Shown here piece by piece: positions 48,148 to 56,868 of a DNA stretch of 64,000 nucleotides (position 1 is the first letter of the stretch; each line of letters starts with the position of its first letter). The stretch lies in contig DASPIW010000039.1 in assembly GCA_035628915.1 (NCBI GenBank), forward strand, positions 62,001 to 126,000, given 5' to 3'. The stretch comes from JARBUG01 sp035628915 (GTDB taxonomy: Bacteria; Bacillota; Sulfobacillia; Symbiobacteriales; Symbiobacteriaceae). The position numbers and the translations under genes are program-made. The notes under the pieces are model-generated. The model was given only the letters and a program-made list of their open reading frames with translations. It was not told the origin of the DNA and did no database searches.

Positions 48148-49337
48148 GCCGGTTCCTCCTCGTCGAGGGCCCGCAGCAGGTCCAGCGCCTCCTGGGGCGT
48201 CAGCTTGCCTGCCTCGACCATCTCGACGATGCGGCGGAGCTGCTCGCTGCTCTCCAGAGCAGGGTCGTCCTTGACGGACTCGACCACCCGGGCGCCGGCC
48301 TCCGACAGCGTGGGGTCGCTGGCGGGAGCCGGAGCCGCACCGCTGCCGCCAGCCAGCGCCATCAGCCGGACGCCGCCGCTGCCTGCTTCTACCGTCAGGC
48401 GGGCACGCCCCTGGCCTATAACCGCTTCAAACTCGCCGGCTTCCTCGTGGATCACCCGCAAATTCAGGCCGGTGGTGCTGACCCGCCCCGAAGGCGACTC
48501 GGCCCGCACGGTCAGGTCGGCGGTCGGCGGCAGCGCCACGGAGACACCGCCGGAGCCCGTGGTTATCTCATACGTCCCGCCGGGGTAGACCTGGGCCAAC
48601 TCCGCTTCCACGCCCCCCGACGAACCGTCCACCGACAACTGAGCGACATCGATCTCCCGCAAGTGCACGGAGCCGCCGCCGCTGTCGACGGTCAGGGAAG
48701 CGCCGTGCACCCGCCGGACGGAGACCTTGCCGGAGCCCGTCTCCAACTCTATCCGCCCTCCGACGTCCTCCACCACCACGGAGCCCGAACCGGTGTCGAC
48801 CCGCAGGTCGCCGTTGATCTGGCGGGCAGCCACGGCGCCGGAGCCCACTTCCAGCGAGAGCGCGCCGTTGACGGCAGTAAAATCCACGCTGCCGGACCCC
48901 GTTTCGGCAGAGACGGAACCGTTGATCTGCGACCCCTTGACCGCCCCGCTGCCCGTCTCAATGTCGGCATGACCGACGGTGGCGATATTGACGTCGCCGG
49001 AGCCGGTTTCGATGCGCACCGGGGCGCCCGTGCCCACCACCTCGACGGCCCCGGAGCCGGACTCGACGCTGCAGGATGTACCTTCCGGCACGGTGACGTC
49101 GAGCCGGATCGCCGGCGTGCCGGACCACGACCACCGCCGGGCTTTGACTTCGACAACCAGCCCCTGGCCGGTTTGCTGAATTTCGAGGAACTCCCCGAAA
49201 TCGATCTCTTCCTTGCAGGAGGCGGTAACCGTAACCTCAGGGGTTTGGCTCCCTACCACCTGCACAGGCCCGGCGTGCTGGTGGACATGGACACCGGCGC
49301 CTTCGGCCAGCGGATATGTCTGTGACCACGTTTTCAT
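48144..49337 (-). CDS. DUF4097 beta-solenoid protein 1
   Basis: 397 residues. Most of the chain is a repeat of about 17-20 residues with the core ETGSG.V (for example IETGSGDVNIATV, VDTGSGSVVVEDV), a right-handed beta-helix. The short helical module seen at the N-terminus of its neighbours lies here at the C-terminus (RRIVEMVEAGKLTPQEALDLLRALDEE). No signal peptide or membrane segment. Related Bacillus YvlB function is unknown; such proteins have been linked to membrane-stress operons. ATG at 49337 with GAGGAGG. Confidence 0.85.
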   Translation of the reverse strand: MKTWSQTYPLAEGAGVHVHQHAGPVQVVGSQTPEVTVTASCKEEIDFGEFLEIQQTGQGLVVEVKARRWSWSGTPAIRLDVTVPEGTSCSVESGSGAVEVVGTGAPVRIETGSGDVNIATVGHADIETGSGAVKGSQINGSVSAETGSGSVDFTAVNGALSLEVGSGAVAARQINGDLRVDTGSGSVVVEDVGGRIELETGSGKVSVRRVHGASLTVDSGGGSVHLREIDVAQLSVDGSSGGVEAELAQVYPGGTYEITTGSGGVSVALPPTADLTVRAESPSGRVSTTGLNLRVIHEEAGEFEAVIGQGRARLTVEAGSGGVRLMALAGGSGAAPAPASDPTLSEAGARVVESVKDDPALESSEQLRRIVEMVEAGKLTPQEALDLLRALDEEEPA

Positions 49338-49354
49338 GACGGGGAACCTCCTCA

Positions 49355-50467
49355 CTAGCCGATGCTGACGGAGCCCATACCCGTCCGGGCCGTAACGGCA
49401 ACCTTCACAGCCGCCTGCTCGTAGTTGGTGCTCCGGGCGATGATCTGCTTGTGCCCGACAGTCCGGATGTCCCGCTCGTAGGTCAGGCCGGGCACCGACA
49501 GGTGAATGCCGCCCATGCCCGTGTGGGCTTCCACCCGGAAGCCGGTGTCAGCCGGCAGGCCTGCCGTGTCAATATGGACCGAGCCGTTGCCGGTGTTGAC
49601 CCGGAAGGTCTGGGGCCGGGCGCCCGTCGGTCGGACCCGCACGGACCCGTTGCCTGACCCGGCTTCCAGGTCCGCAATGTCGCCGTCCACGTCAATGGAG
49701 CCGTTGCCCGACCGCAGGGCCAGGCGGTCAGCCGAGCCGCCCGTGCAGGTGAGGCTGCCGTTACCGGTCACAATCCGGCCGTCGGTGATCTCGATCCCCT
49801 TGACGTCCACTTTCCCGTTGCCGGTCCGGGTGTCAACGCTGTAGCGCCGCCCGCGGGGCACGAAGAGCGTGACATGCACGGCGAGGTCGGTCCAGTCGTG
49901 GCGGCGGGCTTCCAGGTCGAAGCCGTTGTTCGACTTGACGGTGTAGGCATCGCGCGCCCGGTTGCGAGCATCTTCCTCATTATTCCCGCGGGCCTTCACC
50001 AAAATGACGGCCTTCCAGCCGGGCTCATCCCAGGCCTGTATCTCCGCCTTGCCATTGCCGGTCTGGATGCGCAGGGGGATCGCTCCTTCGACCGGGAACT
50101 CCCCCGTCAACTCGTAGGTGAATTCGTAGCGGGGTTCGACGACCTCGGAGAAGGCCGAGGAGACCCGCTCTACGATATCTTCAATAAAAGAAGCGAAGCC
50201 TGAGCCGAGGTTGGCGCCCGCGTTCATCGTCGGGGGCGCCGGCGGGGCCGGTGCCACGGGAGGCGTGGGCGGTGTAGGCGGCGTCATGTGGAACGTAACG
50301 CCTGACACCTGGGGCTTCTCGGGCGCCAGAGCGGGGGCCGGGGCGGCCGCGGCAGCCGGTCTGGTCTCCTTGGCATCCAGGGCCCGCAGCAGCTCCACGC
50401 CTTCTGCGGCGGTAATCTTCTTGTCGGCAACCATCTGCAGAATGAGGAGGCGTTCTTCCTGCGCCAT
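49355..50467 (-). CDS. DUF4097 beta-solenoid protein 2
   Basis: 370 residues. N-terminal module RLLILQMVADKKITAAEGVELLRALD, a Pro/Ala-rich linker, then a DUF4097 solenoid with GNG cores (IQTGNGKAEIQAWD, VDTRTGNGKVDV, VTGNGSLTCTG). ATG at 50467. It is one of three paralogues in the operon. Confidence 0.85.
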   Translation of the reverse strand: MAQEERLLILQMVADKKITAAEGVELLRALDAKETRPAAAAAPAPALAPEKPQVSGVTFHMTPPTPPTPPVAPAPPAPPTMNAGANLGSGFASFIEDIVERVSSAFSEVVEPRYEFTYELTGEFPVEGAIPLRIQTGNGKAEIQAWDEPGWKAVILVKARGNNEEDARNRARDAYTVKSNNGFDLEARRHDWTDLAVHVTLFVPRGRRYSVDTRTGNGKVDVKGIEITDGRIVTGNGSLTCTGGSADRLALRSGNGSIDVDGDIADLEAGSGNGSVRVRPTGARPQTFRVNTGNGSVHIDTAGLPADTGFRVEAHTGMGGIHLSVPGLTYERDIRTVGHKQIIARSTNYEQAAVKVAVTARTGMGSVSIG

Positions 50468-50486
50468 CTCTTCGTCCACTCCTTTA

Positions 50487-51602
50487 TCAGTTGATCAGAC
50501 GGACGTCGCCCGTCCGTACACTTGCTTCCACGCGGCCTGCGCCGTCGCCCACCCGGCCGGTCCGGTAGGCGCCCTTCGGGAAAGTCATTTCGGTCTCGCC
50601 GGGCTGGTCGCCCGCCACGGCGACCCGCACGTTGCCGAGATGCGCCGATAGGTCATAGGTAAAACCGGCTTCAGGGTGCACTTTGACGTCCACGTCGCCG
50701 ACCTTGGTCGACAGGTTCCAGACGCCAACGGTCTTGCCGCCTACGATCCACATATCGCCCGCCTTGCAGCGAATGTCCAGGTGCGTGCCGTGAGGTACCC
50801 GCACGGTGTAATCCAGCCGTGACTCCTTGAGGTTGACGATGCCCGAGGCGGTAATGGTGGGGCGCAGCACATCCATCACGACGTCGCTGCCGCGGCGCAC
50901 CAGCTCCATCTGGAAGGCGTCGGCCCGGGCGCCGGCGTCCTGCTCGGTTTCACCCCAAATCACGCTCTTGATCGTCACTTCGATCTGGTCGCCCTCGTGC
51001 GACTCCACCCGCACGTCGCCCACCCGGTTATCCAGGTGGAAGCGGTCACCCGGCTGCGCCGGCAGCGTAAAGGACTTCGTGCGCTCCACGGGCACCCTGT
51101 CGATACAAATGCCAAACTTGAAAATGCGGGCGCCCATCCGGTCGGCCTGGGTCCGCACCCGCTCCTCGAAGTGGCGGGCGTGCTCCTCAGCCCGGCGGGT
51201 ATGCTCACGCGCCCGCTCCTGCGCCCGGTCGGCGATGCGCCGGGCACGCTCGTCGGCCTCGCGCACCCGCTCCACCGCACGCTCGGCCGACCTGCGCATC
51301 TTCTCCTCAATCCGGGAGAGCAGGTGCTGCCGGGCCGGATCGTTCATCCGCCGGTCCAGATCGATCTCCAGATCGCGGAGAGTTCGTTCCAGGGCTCTGA
51401 GGCTGTCGCCCACGGCCCTGTTAATAATCGTGGACAAATCCTCGGACCCGGGCGCCGGCTCCTCGCGCCGGGCCTGTTCCGCCGCCGAGCTGTGCGCAGC
51501 CCTTTCCGAATCGTCCAGGGCTTGCAGGAGCTTGTCGGCCTCCTCGGGCGTAATCTTGCCCTCGGCTACCATTTGCAGAATCAGCTTCCGTTCCTCACTC
51601 AC
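50487..51602 (-). CDS. DUF4097 beta-solenoid protein 3 with long Arg/Glu helix
   Basis: 371 residues. N-terminal module RKLILQMVAEGKITPEEADKLLQALD, then about 100 residues of charged coiled coil (RIEEKMRRSAERAVERVREA, ARRIADRAQERAREHTRRAE) and a C-terminal solenoid. GTG at 51602. The coiled coil is not present in its two paralogues and suggests oligomerisation. Confidence 0.84.
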   Translation of the reverse strand: MSEERKLILQMVAEGKITPEEADKLLQALDDSERAAHSSAAEQARREEPAPGSEDLSTIINRAVGDSLRALERTLRDLEIDLDRRMNDPARQHLLSRIEEKMRRSAERAVERVREADERARRIADRAQERAREHTRRAEEHARHFEERVRTQADRMGARIFKFGICIDRVPVERTKSFTLPAQPGDRFHLDNRVGDVRVESHEGDQIEVTIKSVIWGETEQDAGARADAFQMELVRRGSDVVMDVLRPTITASGIVNLKESRLDYTVRVPHGTHLDIRCKAGDMWIVGGKTVGVWNLSTKVGDVDVKVHPEAGFTYDLSAHLGNVRVAVAGDQPGETEMTFPKGAYRTGRVGDGAGRVEASVRTGDVRLIN

Positions 51603-51645
51603 CGGTCTCCACCGCCCTACCGAAGGTAATTGGGCCACATGTCGC

Positions 51646-52038
51646 CTACAGGCTGCGCAACTGCTTGATGGCCTCTTCGCTGCTCAGTTCGCCCCGGTTG
51701 AGGGCATCCAGAATCTCCTTGCGCCGGGCGGCCTTGCCCTGCGCCACTTCATCAGCCGCCGTGGGCTCGACCCGGTAGCCCAGGGCTTCGAGTACAGCGT
51801 CGAGCCGGCCACGCACCGTGGGATACGAAATGCCCAGTTCCCGCTCAACTTCCTTGATATTGCCGCGGCTCTTGAGAAAGATCTCCACAAACTCCAGCTG
51901 TTCTTTGGAGAGCCGTGTGAACCGGCTCACCTCGAACGAGCCTTCAATGGCCGTCTCGCAGTGCGTGCAGCGCAGGCGGGTCACCACCAATTCTTCGCTG
52001 CATACCGGGCACCGGCTGATCATTCGCCTGGCTCGCAT
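51646..52038 (-). CDS. DUF2089 regulator (zinc ribbon plus helix-turn-helix)
   Basis: 130 residues. CPVCSEELVVTRLRCTHCE is a zinc ribbon; LEFVEIFLKSRGNIKEVERELGISYPTVRGRLDAVL is a helix-turn-helix of the DUF2089 family. The C-terminus RKEILDALNRGELSSEEAIKQLRSL repeats the module of the downstream DUF4097 proteins. It is first in the operon and probably autoregulates through the repeats upstream. Start at the ATG behind GGGGTGAGG. Confidence 0.85.
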   Translation of the reverse strand: MRARRMISRCPVCSEELVVTRLRCTHCETAIEGSFEVSRFTRLSKEQLEFVEIFLKSRGNIKEVERELGISYPTVRGRLDAVLEALGYRVEPTAADEVAQGKAARRKEILDALNRGELSSEEAIKQLRSL

Positions 52039-52074
52039 CGTCCTCACCCCTTGCCTTCACTTTTCTTAACCTCA

Positions 52075-52180
52075 CCTTTAGAAACATTAAGGTGGTTCTT
52101 TCAATTTGCATGATAGGCGCGTCGGACCGCTGCTGTCAAGCGCGTCTCCTCAAAAACATCAAGGTTGCCCTTTCATTTCT
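52075..52180. promoter_or_regulatory. Direct repeats upstream of the DUF2089 operon
   Basis: AAACATTAAGGTGG (about 52083) and AAACATCAAGGTTG (about 52155) form a pair about 72 bp apart in one orientation. The first is part of an inverted repeat ACCTTTA/TTAAGGT. A further CTTAAAGGT lies near 52193. They are candidate operators for DUF2089 and may also serve the divergent TlpA gene. Confidence 0.5.
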
Positions 52181-52249
52181 CTAAACCCTAGCTTAAAGGT
52201 ATCGAGGGGCACGAAAAAAGCGTCTTAGGGACGAAAGGGGGATCGTACC

Positions 52250-52762
52250 ATGGGCCGATATCTTACCGGCATTGTGGTGATGATGTGGGCGCTGGTCCTG
52301 TTGGGCGGCGCGTTCCGCCCCGCGGGCGAGGCCGCGGGAGTCGGGGTACAGGTCGGACAGAAGGCGCCGCCCCTGCAGGGGACAACCCCGGCCGGGCAGC
52401 CCCTGGGCCTCGCCGATCTGAGCGGCAAGGCCGTCTTCGTCAACTTCTGGGCCTCCTGGTGCGGCCCGTGCCGCCTGGAAATGCCCGAGGTGCAGCGGCT
52501 GGCCACGAATCCCCCGCCCGGCGCCGCCGTGCTGACGGTCAACACGGAAGCTTCGCCCGAAGTGGTCCGGCGGTTCGTGCAGGAACACGGGTATGACCTG
52601 CCGGTCCTGCACGACGCAGGCGGACAGGCCGCCATCGATTTTCAAGTGCTCTCGCTGCCGACCAGCCTGTTCATCAGCCCGGACGGCGTGATTACAGCGC
52701 GGGTTGCCGGCCCCCTCACCTATGGAGCGATGGTCGATTACCTCGAGGCAGCTGGGAGGTGA
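52250..52762 (+). CDS. TlpA/ResA-like thiol-disulfide oxidoreductase
   Basis: 170 residues. An N-terminal signal/anchor (YLTGIVVMMWALVLLGGAF) precedes a thioredoxin fold with WASWCGPCRLEMPE and the cis-Pro loop SLPTSLFI. It acts outside the membrane, probably reducing disulfides for cytochrome or spore assembly. The following Lgt-like gene starts 8 bp after its stop. Confidence 0.92.
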   Translation: MGRYLTGIVVMMWALVLLGGAFRPAGEAAGVGVQVGQKAPPLQGTTPAGQPLGLADLSGKAVFVNFWASWCGPCRLEMPEVQRLATNPPPGAAVLTVNTEASPEVVRRFVQEHGYDLPVLHDAGGQAAIDFQVLSLPTSLFISPDGVITARVAGPLTYGAMVDYLEAAGR

Positions 52763-52769
52763 GCCCCTC

Positions 52770-53414
52770 ATGCCGTTCTTGCCTGATGTGATCATGGTGG
52801 GACAGCTGCCGCTTGCAACTGTAGCCCTGACCGGGCTGCTGGGGGGAATGCTGGCCTACTGGCTGGTCGGGCTCGTCGCCCGGGGGGCGGGCGCCGCGCC
52901 GGCGGAAGTAAGTGCGGCCCAGGATATCGTGCCCGGCCTGGTGGTTGGCGGAATCCTGGGCGCCAAGCTGATCTATGTATTGCTGGATCTCCGGGGGTTC
53001 ATCGCCAACCCGGGCCTGTTGATCGTCTTCCCCCACGGGCCCCTGGTCGTACCCGCCGGTCTGGCCGGCGGCCTGGCTGTCTTGGCCTGGGGCCTGTGGC
53101 GGCGCCCGGACTGGCGCCGCCTGCTGGACTTCGCCGCCGCGTCCCTGGCAGCCGGGCTGGCGGTTGCCCTCGCCGGCTGGAAGGCGCCCGGGTCCTGGGC
53201 CTTTGCCCCGCTGGTCGGCATCGCCGCTGCCACGGCGCTTGCAACCCGCGCTGATGCCCTGCGAACGGCCATTTGGGTGGCGGGCGCCCTGGCCCTGGCC
53301 GACCAGGCCAGGCCGGCCGGCGCCACCAGCCCGCTGCAAGTGACTGCGGCACTGGTCGGAACAGCCGCCTGGTACTTGCTCCAACGGCAAATGAAAAAGG
53401 ACTCCGGAGCGTAA
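52770..53414 (+). CDS. Lgt-related integral membrane protein
   Basis: 214 residues with about seven membrane segments. Its core VPGLVVGGILGAKLIYVLLDLRG plus FPHGPLVVPAGLAGGLAVLAW resembles prolipoprotein diacylglyceryl transferase (GG..GAR..YVL and GGLVI.GG), but the catalytic His and Arg patterns of Lgt are not clear, so activity is doubtful. ATG at 52770 with GGGAGGTGAG. Coupled to the thioredoxin gene it may support redox maturation instead of lipoprotein lipidation. Confidence 0.65.
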   Translation: MPFLPDVIMVGQLPLATVALTGLLGGMLAYWLVGLVARGAGAAPAEVSAAQDIVPGLVVGGILGAKLIYVLLDLRGFIANPGLLIVFPHGPLVVPAGLAGGLAVLAWGLWRRPDWRRLLDFAAASLAAGLAVALAGWKAPGSWAFAPLVGIAAATALATRADALRTAIWVAGALALADQARPAGATSPLQVTAALVGTAAWYLLQRQMKKDSGA

Positions 53415-53438
53415 GTCACGCCCGGAGTCCCTTATTTT
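53399..53438 (+). terminator. Terminator of the TlpA/Lgt-like operon
   Basis: GGACTCCGG pairs with CCGGAGTCC across the stop codon and is followed by CTTATTTTTAG. Confidence 0.85.
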
Positions 53439-54352
53439 TAGTCAAGGACGACGAACTCGTACCCTTCAGCCTTCATGAGATGAATGATCTCGGGCAGCGC
53501 CTCGGCGGTGTGCCTGAGCGTATCGTGCATCAGCACTACGGCGCCGGGGTATAGCTGCTCCATGGTATCTTTCACCACAACCTTGGGATCCTTGTAGCCC
53601 TCCTGGTTGACTTCCCAGTCCAGCGACCCGTCCGTCCAGTTCAGAATGTCCATGCCGTATTCTTGTTTGGCTACTTTGATCACCGACTCGTTGTAAGCGC
53701 CAAACGGCGGGCGCAGCCATTTCGGCTTCTGCCCCGTCACTTCTTCGATGACCTTGACGACTGGGCCCAGTTCTTCCTTGATACCTGCCACGGATAGTTG
53801 GGCCAGGTTGGCGTGCGTCTGAGTGTGGGGACCCAGCACGTGCCCTTCCCGGTGAATTCGTTCGACGAGGTCGCGGTGCTTGGCGCCGTACCCGGTAATG
53901 AAGAACATGGCCTTCACGTTCTCCCGGGCGAGAGTCTCCAGAATACTGACGGTGGATCCGGTATCCGAAGGGCCGTCGTCAAAGGTCAGCAGGGCGACTT
54001 TCTTCGCTTTGGCAGCCGGATCGTCGGATGTGAGGGGCAGCCCGATTCCCCTGGGGTACCACTTAATGGCGGGCTTCGGGGCGACCTGGGTCGGGGGGCT
54101 GGCCTGCGAGCCGCCGGCCGGCGCCGGAGGCGTGGGAGCAGTGGCGGAGGGTGTCGCCGGGGCGGGCGCCGGGGGCTGAGGCTGCTCGGTTATGTTCTTC
54201 CCTTTCGGGTCGGGGTCAGGCGCCGGGGCGTCAGAGATCGGAACGGGCGGCACGGGGTCTGGGGCCGGTGGAGTCGGAACGGCAGCCTTGCTGCAAGCCG
54301 TCAGCGAAACAGAAACCAGAAGCATTGCCGGTAGAAGCGCCCTCTTCATCAT
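53438..54352 (-). CDS. Polysaccharide deacetylase lipoprotein
   Basis: 304 residues. Signal with lipobox LTAC, a Pro/Ala linker (about 25-90) and a NodB domain: LLTFDDGPSDTGS, metal-binding HTQTHANL, RPPFGAYNES and LMHDTLRHT at the C-terminus. It deacetylates N-acetylglucosamine of peptidoglycan or another polymer at the cell surface. The Asp/His/His triad is intact. Confidence 0.92.
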   Translation of the reverse strand: MMKRALLPAMLLVSVSLTACSKAAVPTPPAPDPVPPVPISDAPAPDPDPKGKNITEQPQPPAPAPATPSATAPTPPAPAGGSQASPPTQVAPKPAIKWYPRGIGLPLTSDDPAAKAKKVALLTFDDGPSDTGSTVSILETLARENVKAMFFITGYGAKHRDLVERIHREGHVLGPHTQTHANLAQLSVAGIKEELGPVVKVIEEVTGQKPKWLRPPFGAYNESVIKVAKQEYGMDILNWTDGSLDWEVNQEGYKDPKVVVKDTMEQLYPGAVVLMHDTLRHTAEALPEIIHLMKAEGYEFVVLD

Positions 54353-54458
54353 TTGGTTTTACCCTTTCCAGGGAGGCATATAGAGATACCCTCAACAACA
54401 TCCTACGATCCCTATTCATGGGTGTCAAAGAGCAGATGATCCCATCTTGCACATCGCC

Positions 54459-55727
54459 TTATCTCAATGGTGAAACCGTTGCCTCCAGGGCTGCCATGTC
54501 CTCGGGGCCCAGCTGTCCGAGCCGCCAGACAAAGATGCCTCCCAATCCATACCGCTTCGCCAGACCGGCTTTTTGCTGGATGGTTTCGGGCGTTTCGTAA
54601 GCCGCCACCATCCCGAGCATCAGTTTCTGACGCAGGGGCGAGTTCAGGTCGGCGGCGCCCACTTCGCTCAGGGACATCTCAATCGCCTCGATCACACGGT
54701 CGACCGGTTCAGGGTTGCCGTCCTGTGCATAGTCATAGGCCATAATCTGCAGGAGATCGACGTGCGGCAGAAGGGCAGCGTAATCGTAGGCCCGGTAAGC
54801 GCCGTTCGGCGGATGCGCCGCTACGATGACCTCCTTTCCAGCCGGATGCAGCCTGCTTTCCACTGCTTCTGCCAATTGGACGAATCCCATACGCAGAAGT
54901 TGCAGGTCAAGGCCAACTTCTTCAAGGCCAAGCCCTTCGAGATCGAGCACGACCCCATCGAACGCCTTCTCCTGCACCAGCGCCGCAATCTGCTCGGCCG
55001 CTCGCTCCCGGCGGGCGGCGTCGAGCACCAGGGCCGTCAATCCGCCGTCCCGGTCCGTGGCCTGCACCATGAGGTGCCGTTTCGTGCCTGCCCGGGCCGC
55101 CTCAGCCAGCAGCACTTCGCCGGTTACCTCGCCGTCGGGCTCGGGCCAGCGGTATTCTTTGGTTGTGGTGTCCAGGGTGCCATCGGGCAGCAGGGTGGCC
55201 CACCCATAGGCCACATCTGAAAAGCGAGGCACATAGTGCCGCTCCCCGTAACTTTGCAGGGCGTAGAAGGCCAGGGTCCGCATGGGTCGGACCGGCGATT
55301 GAATGGTGACGGTATAGTTGGCGGCGTTCCAGTCCACCTCCGCGTGGAACGCGGTGCTGAACGCCCGCAGGGGAATCAGGGTGCGGTCTTCGACAATCAT
55401 CGGCGCCACGTCAAGGGTCCGGGCCTCACCGTTGACCCACATGATGTTATTGCCGATGGCCAGGCGGACCTGCGTCTCCGGCCCGACGGCGTCAACTGAC
55501 TGGTCTTCCTGGCGCCAGGTCACTTCAACACCCAAGGCCTCGGCGATGGCCCGGAACGGCACCATGGTCCGGCCTTCAATGATGCGGGGGGCAACCGGGA
55601 ACGCCAGGGGCACCCCGTCCAGCAGGATCGCCGGTGACTGCGCGTCGTTCGCCGCCTGTGCCGGGATGGCTGGAGCGGCGCCCAGCAGTACGGTCGACAG
55701 CAGCAGCGCCGGCAGCAGCTTATTCAT
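54459..55727 (-). CDS. Exported protein with stalk-domain repeats and GH18-like barrel
   Basis: 422 residues. Signal peptide (LLPALLLSTVLLGAAPAIPAQA), then a copper-amine-oxidase N-terminal-like stalk domain (LLDGVPLAFPVAPRIIEGRTMVPFRAIAEALG). From about residue 190 a glycoside hydrolase 18-like barrel contains FDGVVLDLEGLG, where the usual DG..D.D.E becomes DGVVLDLE with one Asp lost, and LLQIMAYDY. It resembles YaaH-type spore-wall hydrolases, and may be a weak or inactive enzyme. ATG at 55727 with GGAGG. Confidence 0.85.
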   Translation of the reverse strand: MNKLLPALLLSTVLLGAAPAIPAQAANDAQSPAILLDGVPLAFPVAPRIIEGRTMVPFRAIAEALGVEVTWRQEDQSVDAVGPETQVRLAIGNNIMWVNGEARTLDVAPMIVEDRTLIPLRAFSTAFHAEVDWNAANYTVTIQSPVRPMRTLAFYALQSYGERHYVPRFSDVAYGWATLLPDGTLDTTTKEYRWPEPDGEVTGEVLLAEAARAGTKRHLMVQATDRDGGLTALVLDAARRERAAEQIAALVQEKAFDGVVLDLEGLGLEEVGLDLQLLRMGFVQLAEAVESRLHPAGKEVIVAAHPPNGAYRAYDYAALLPHVDLLQIMAYDYAQDGNPEPVDRVIEAIEMSLSEVGAADLNSPLRQKLMLGMVAAYETPETIQQKAGLAKRYGLGGIFVWRLGQLGPEDMAALEATVSPLR

Positions 55728-55856
55728 AGGTTTAATTCCTCCCTCCGTAAACTCACCATATTCGGGGGCGGCGGCTATAAGCCCTCTTGGGAGTTCTTGA
55801 GGCGGCCTGGAGCCCGCCATGTGGCGCTTGTGGCGGACCAGGCCCAGTCTGAAAGC

Positions 55857-55871
55857 GGTCTACATGCCGTC
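55857..55871. repeat. Short dispersed repeat, left copy
   Basis: GGTCTACATGCCGTC; shares GTCTACATGCCGTC with a copy at 61079 and belongs to the same family as the copies near 61026 and 61131. A related GTCAAAAGG lies nearby. Confidence 0.55.
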
Positions 55872-55879
55872 TAGATGGT

Positions 55880-56088
55880 GTCTATGCGGCGCCAAGAGGC
55901 GTCAAAAGGAGTCAAATTGTGGGCTAAGAAGGGCACTTTTGGAGTGTTCTGCCTCCGTTTCTTGGACGGAGTGTTGAAGTGTTTGTTTCTGGGGTTAACT
56001 TGGGGGTAACCCCGAATCTTTGCCGCTCACAACGCCTTGCAATCTTATGTCACCCCTGGCCGGTAGTCTGCAATTACATAACTCATAA
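55880..56088. other. Non-coding stretch left of the LuxE/LuxC segment
   Basis: No convincing open frame; it holds GTCAAA-type degenerate copies of the short repeat, then AT-richer sequence up to the next gene. Confidence 0.45.
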
Positions 56089-56658
56089 TTGGTTAACCAT
56101 ACGCTCGAACTCGTACGCAAAACCATACTTCGGTTTTGCGCTGGGATCTGCGACCTGTACATGATTCGTGACTGGGGAACCGAAGCAGTTCAGCCCCTGG
56201 GCCATGTAGGTAAGATACACCATCCTGACAGATTCGGCGTCGCTTCGGCGATAGGAACAGTTACGCCCGAGGTGGTTCAACATCTGGTCCGAACGAATTG
56301 GTTTGAACTATTCCTGTGGCAAGGTAATGAGTGTCTGTTTGGACTGGATGATGAAACCGACGTCGGATTTGTCTTGACTGAGGAGTGGCTAATCGAACTC
56401 GAACAACTCGGGGTCTTCAGGTGGATGTTAAGGCCCGAGTGGATTGAAGGCCATGCCTTTCCAGTCACCACCCATAACGGTCCCGCCAACGCCACCCTCC
56501 AAGGATGGATCGTATCCCACGCTAAGGAAGGAAAGAAAAGTCTCTGCTACGGCACGTGCACTACCCAGCTTGGCATGTGGTCGAGCTTCCAGCATTTATG
56601 GAATCGTGCCGGACGCGTTGCGAAGAGGGGCGGGAGTCTTCGTGAACCGGAGAAGTAA
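56089..56658 (+). CDS. Hypothetical protein of the accessory segment
   Basis: Not recognised. 189 residues if the TTG at 56089 is used; no good ribosome site is near it or near the internal ATG at 56158. The middle is protein-like, acidic and Trp-rich (GTVTPEVVQHLVRTNWFEL; FVLTEEWLIELEQLGVFRW). No membrane segment. Possibly a fragment or a gene with atypical initiation. Confidence 0.5.
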   Translation: MVNHTLELVRKTILRFCAGICDLYMIRDWGTEAVQPLGHVGKIHHPDRFGVASAIGTVTPEVVQHLVRTNWFELFLWQGNECLFGLDDETDVGFVLTEEWLIELEQLGVFRWMLRPEWIEGHAFPVTTHNGPANATLQGWIVSHAKEGKKSLCYGTCTTQLGMWSSFQHLWNRAGRVAKRGGSLREPEK

Positions 56659-56868
56659 CGAGTGCAGTACCAACCGGCAAAGGCGTGAAGAAAAGATGGA
56701 GGCGATCCGTGCCGTCTCGCGGTCGACGTTCCGGTAGGGCGCCGGCCAAGCGGATCAGGCTGCTGACGCACCCCAACTCAGGGAGGAAACCCCTACCCTG
56801 CATTGAATACATGGTTGGCACATCTTGTGTCGACCTCAGCAACAAGGCTAGCTGTAAGGAGTGACGAG

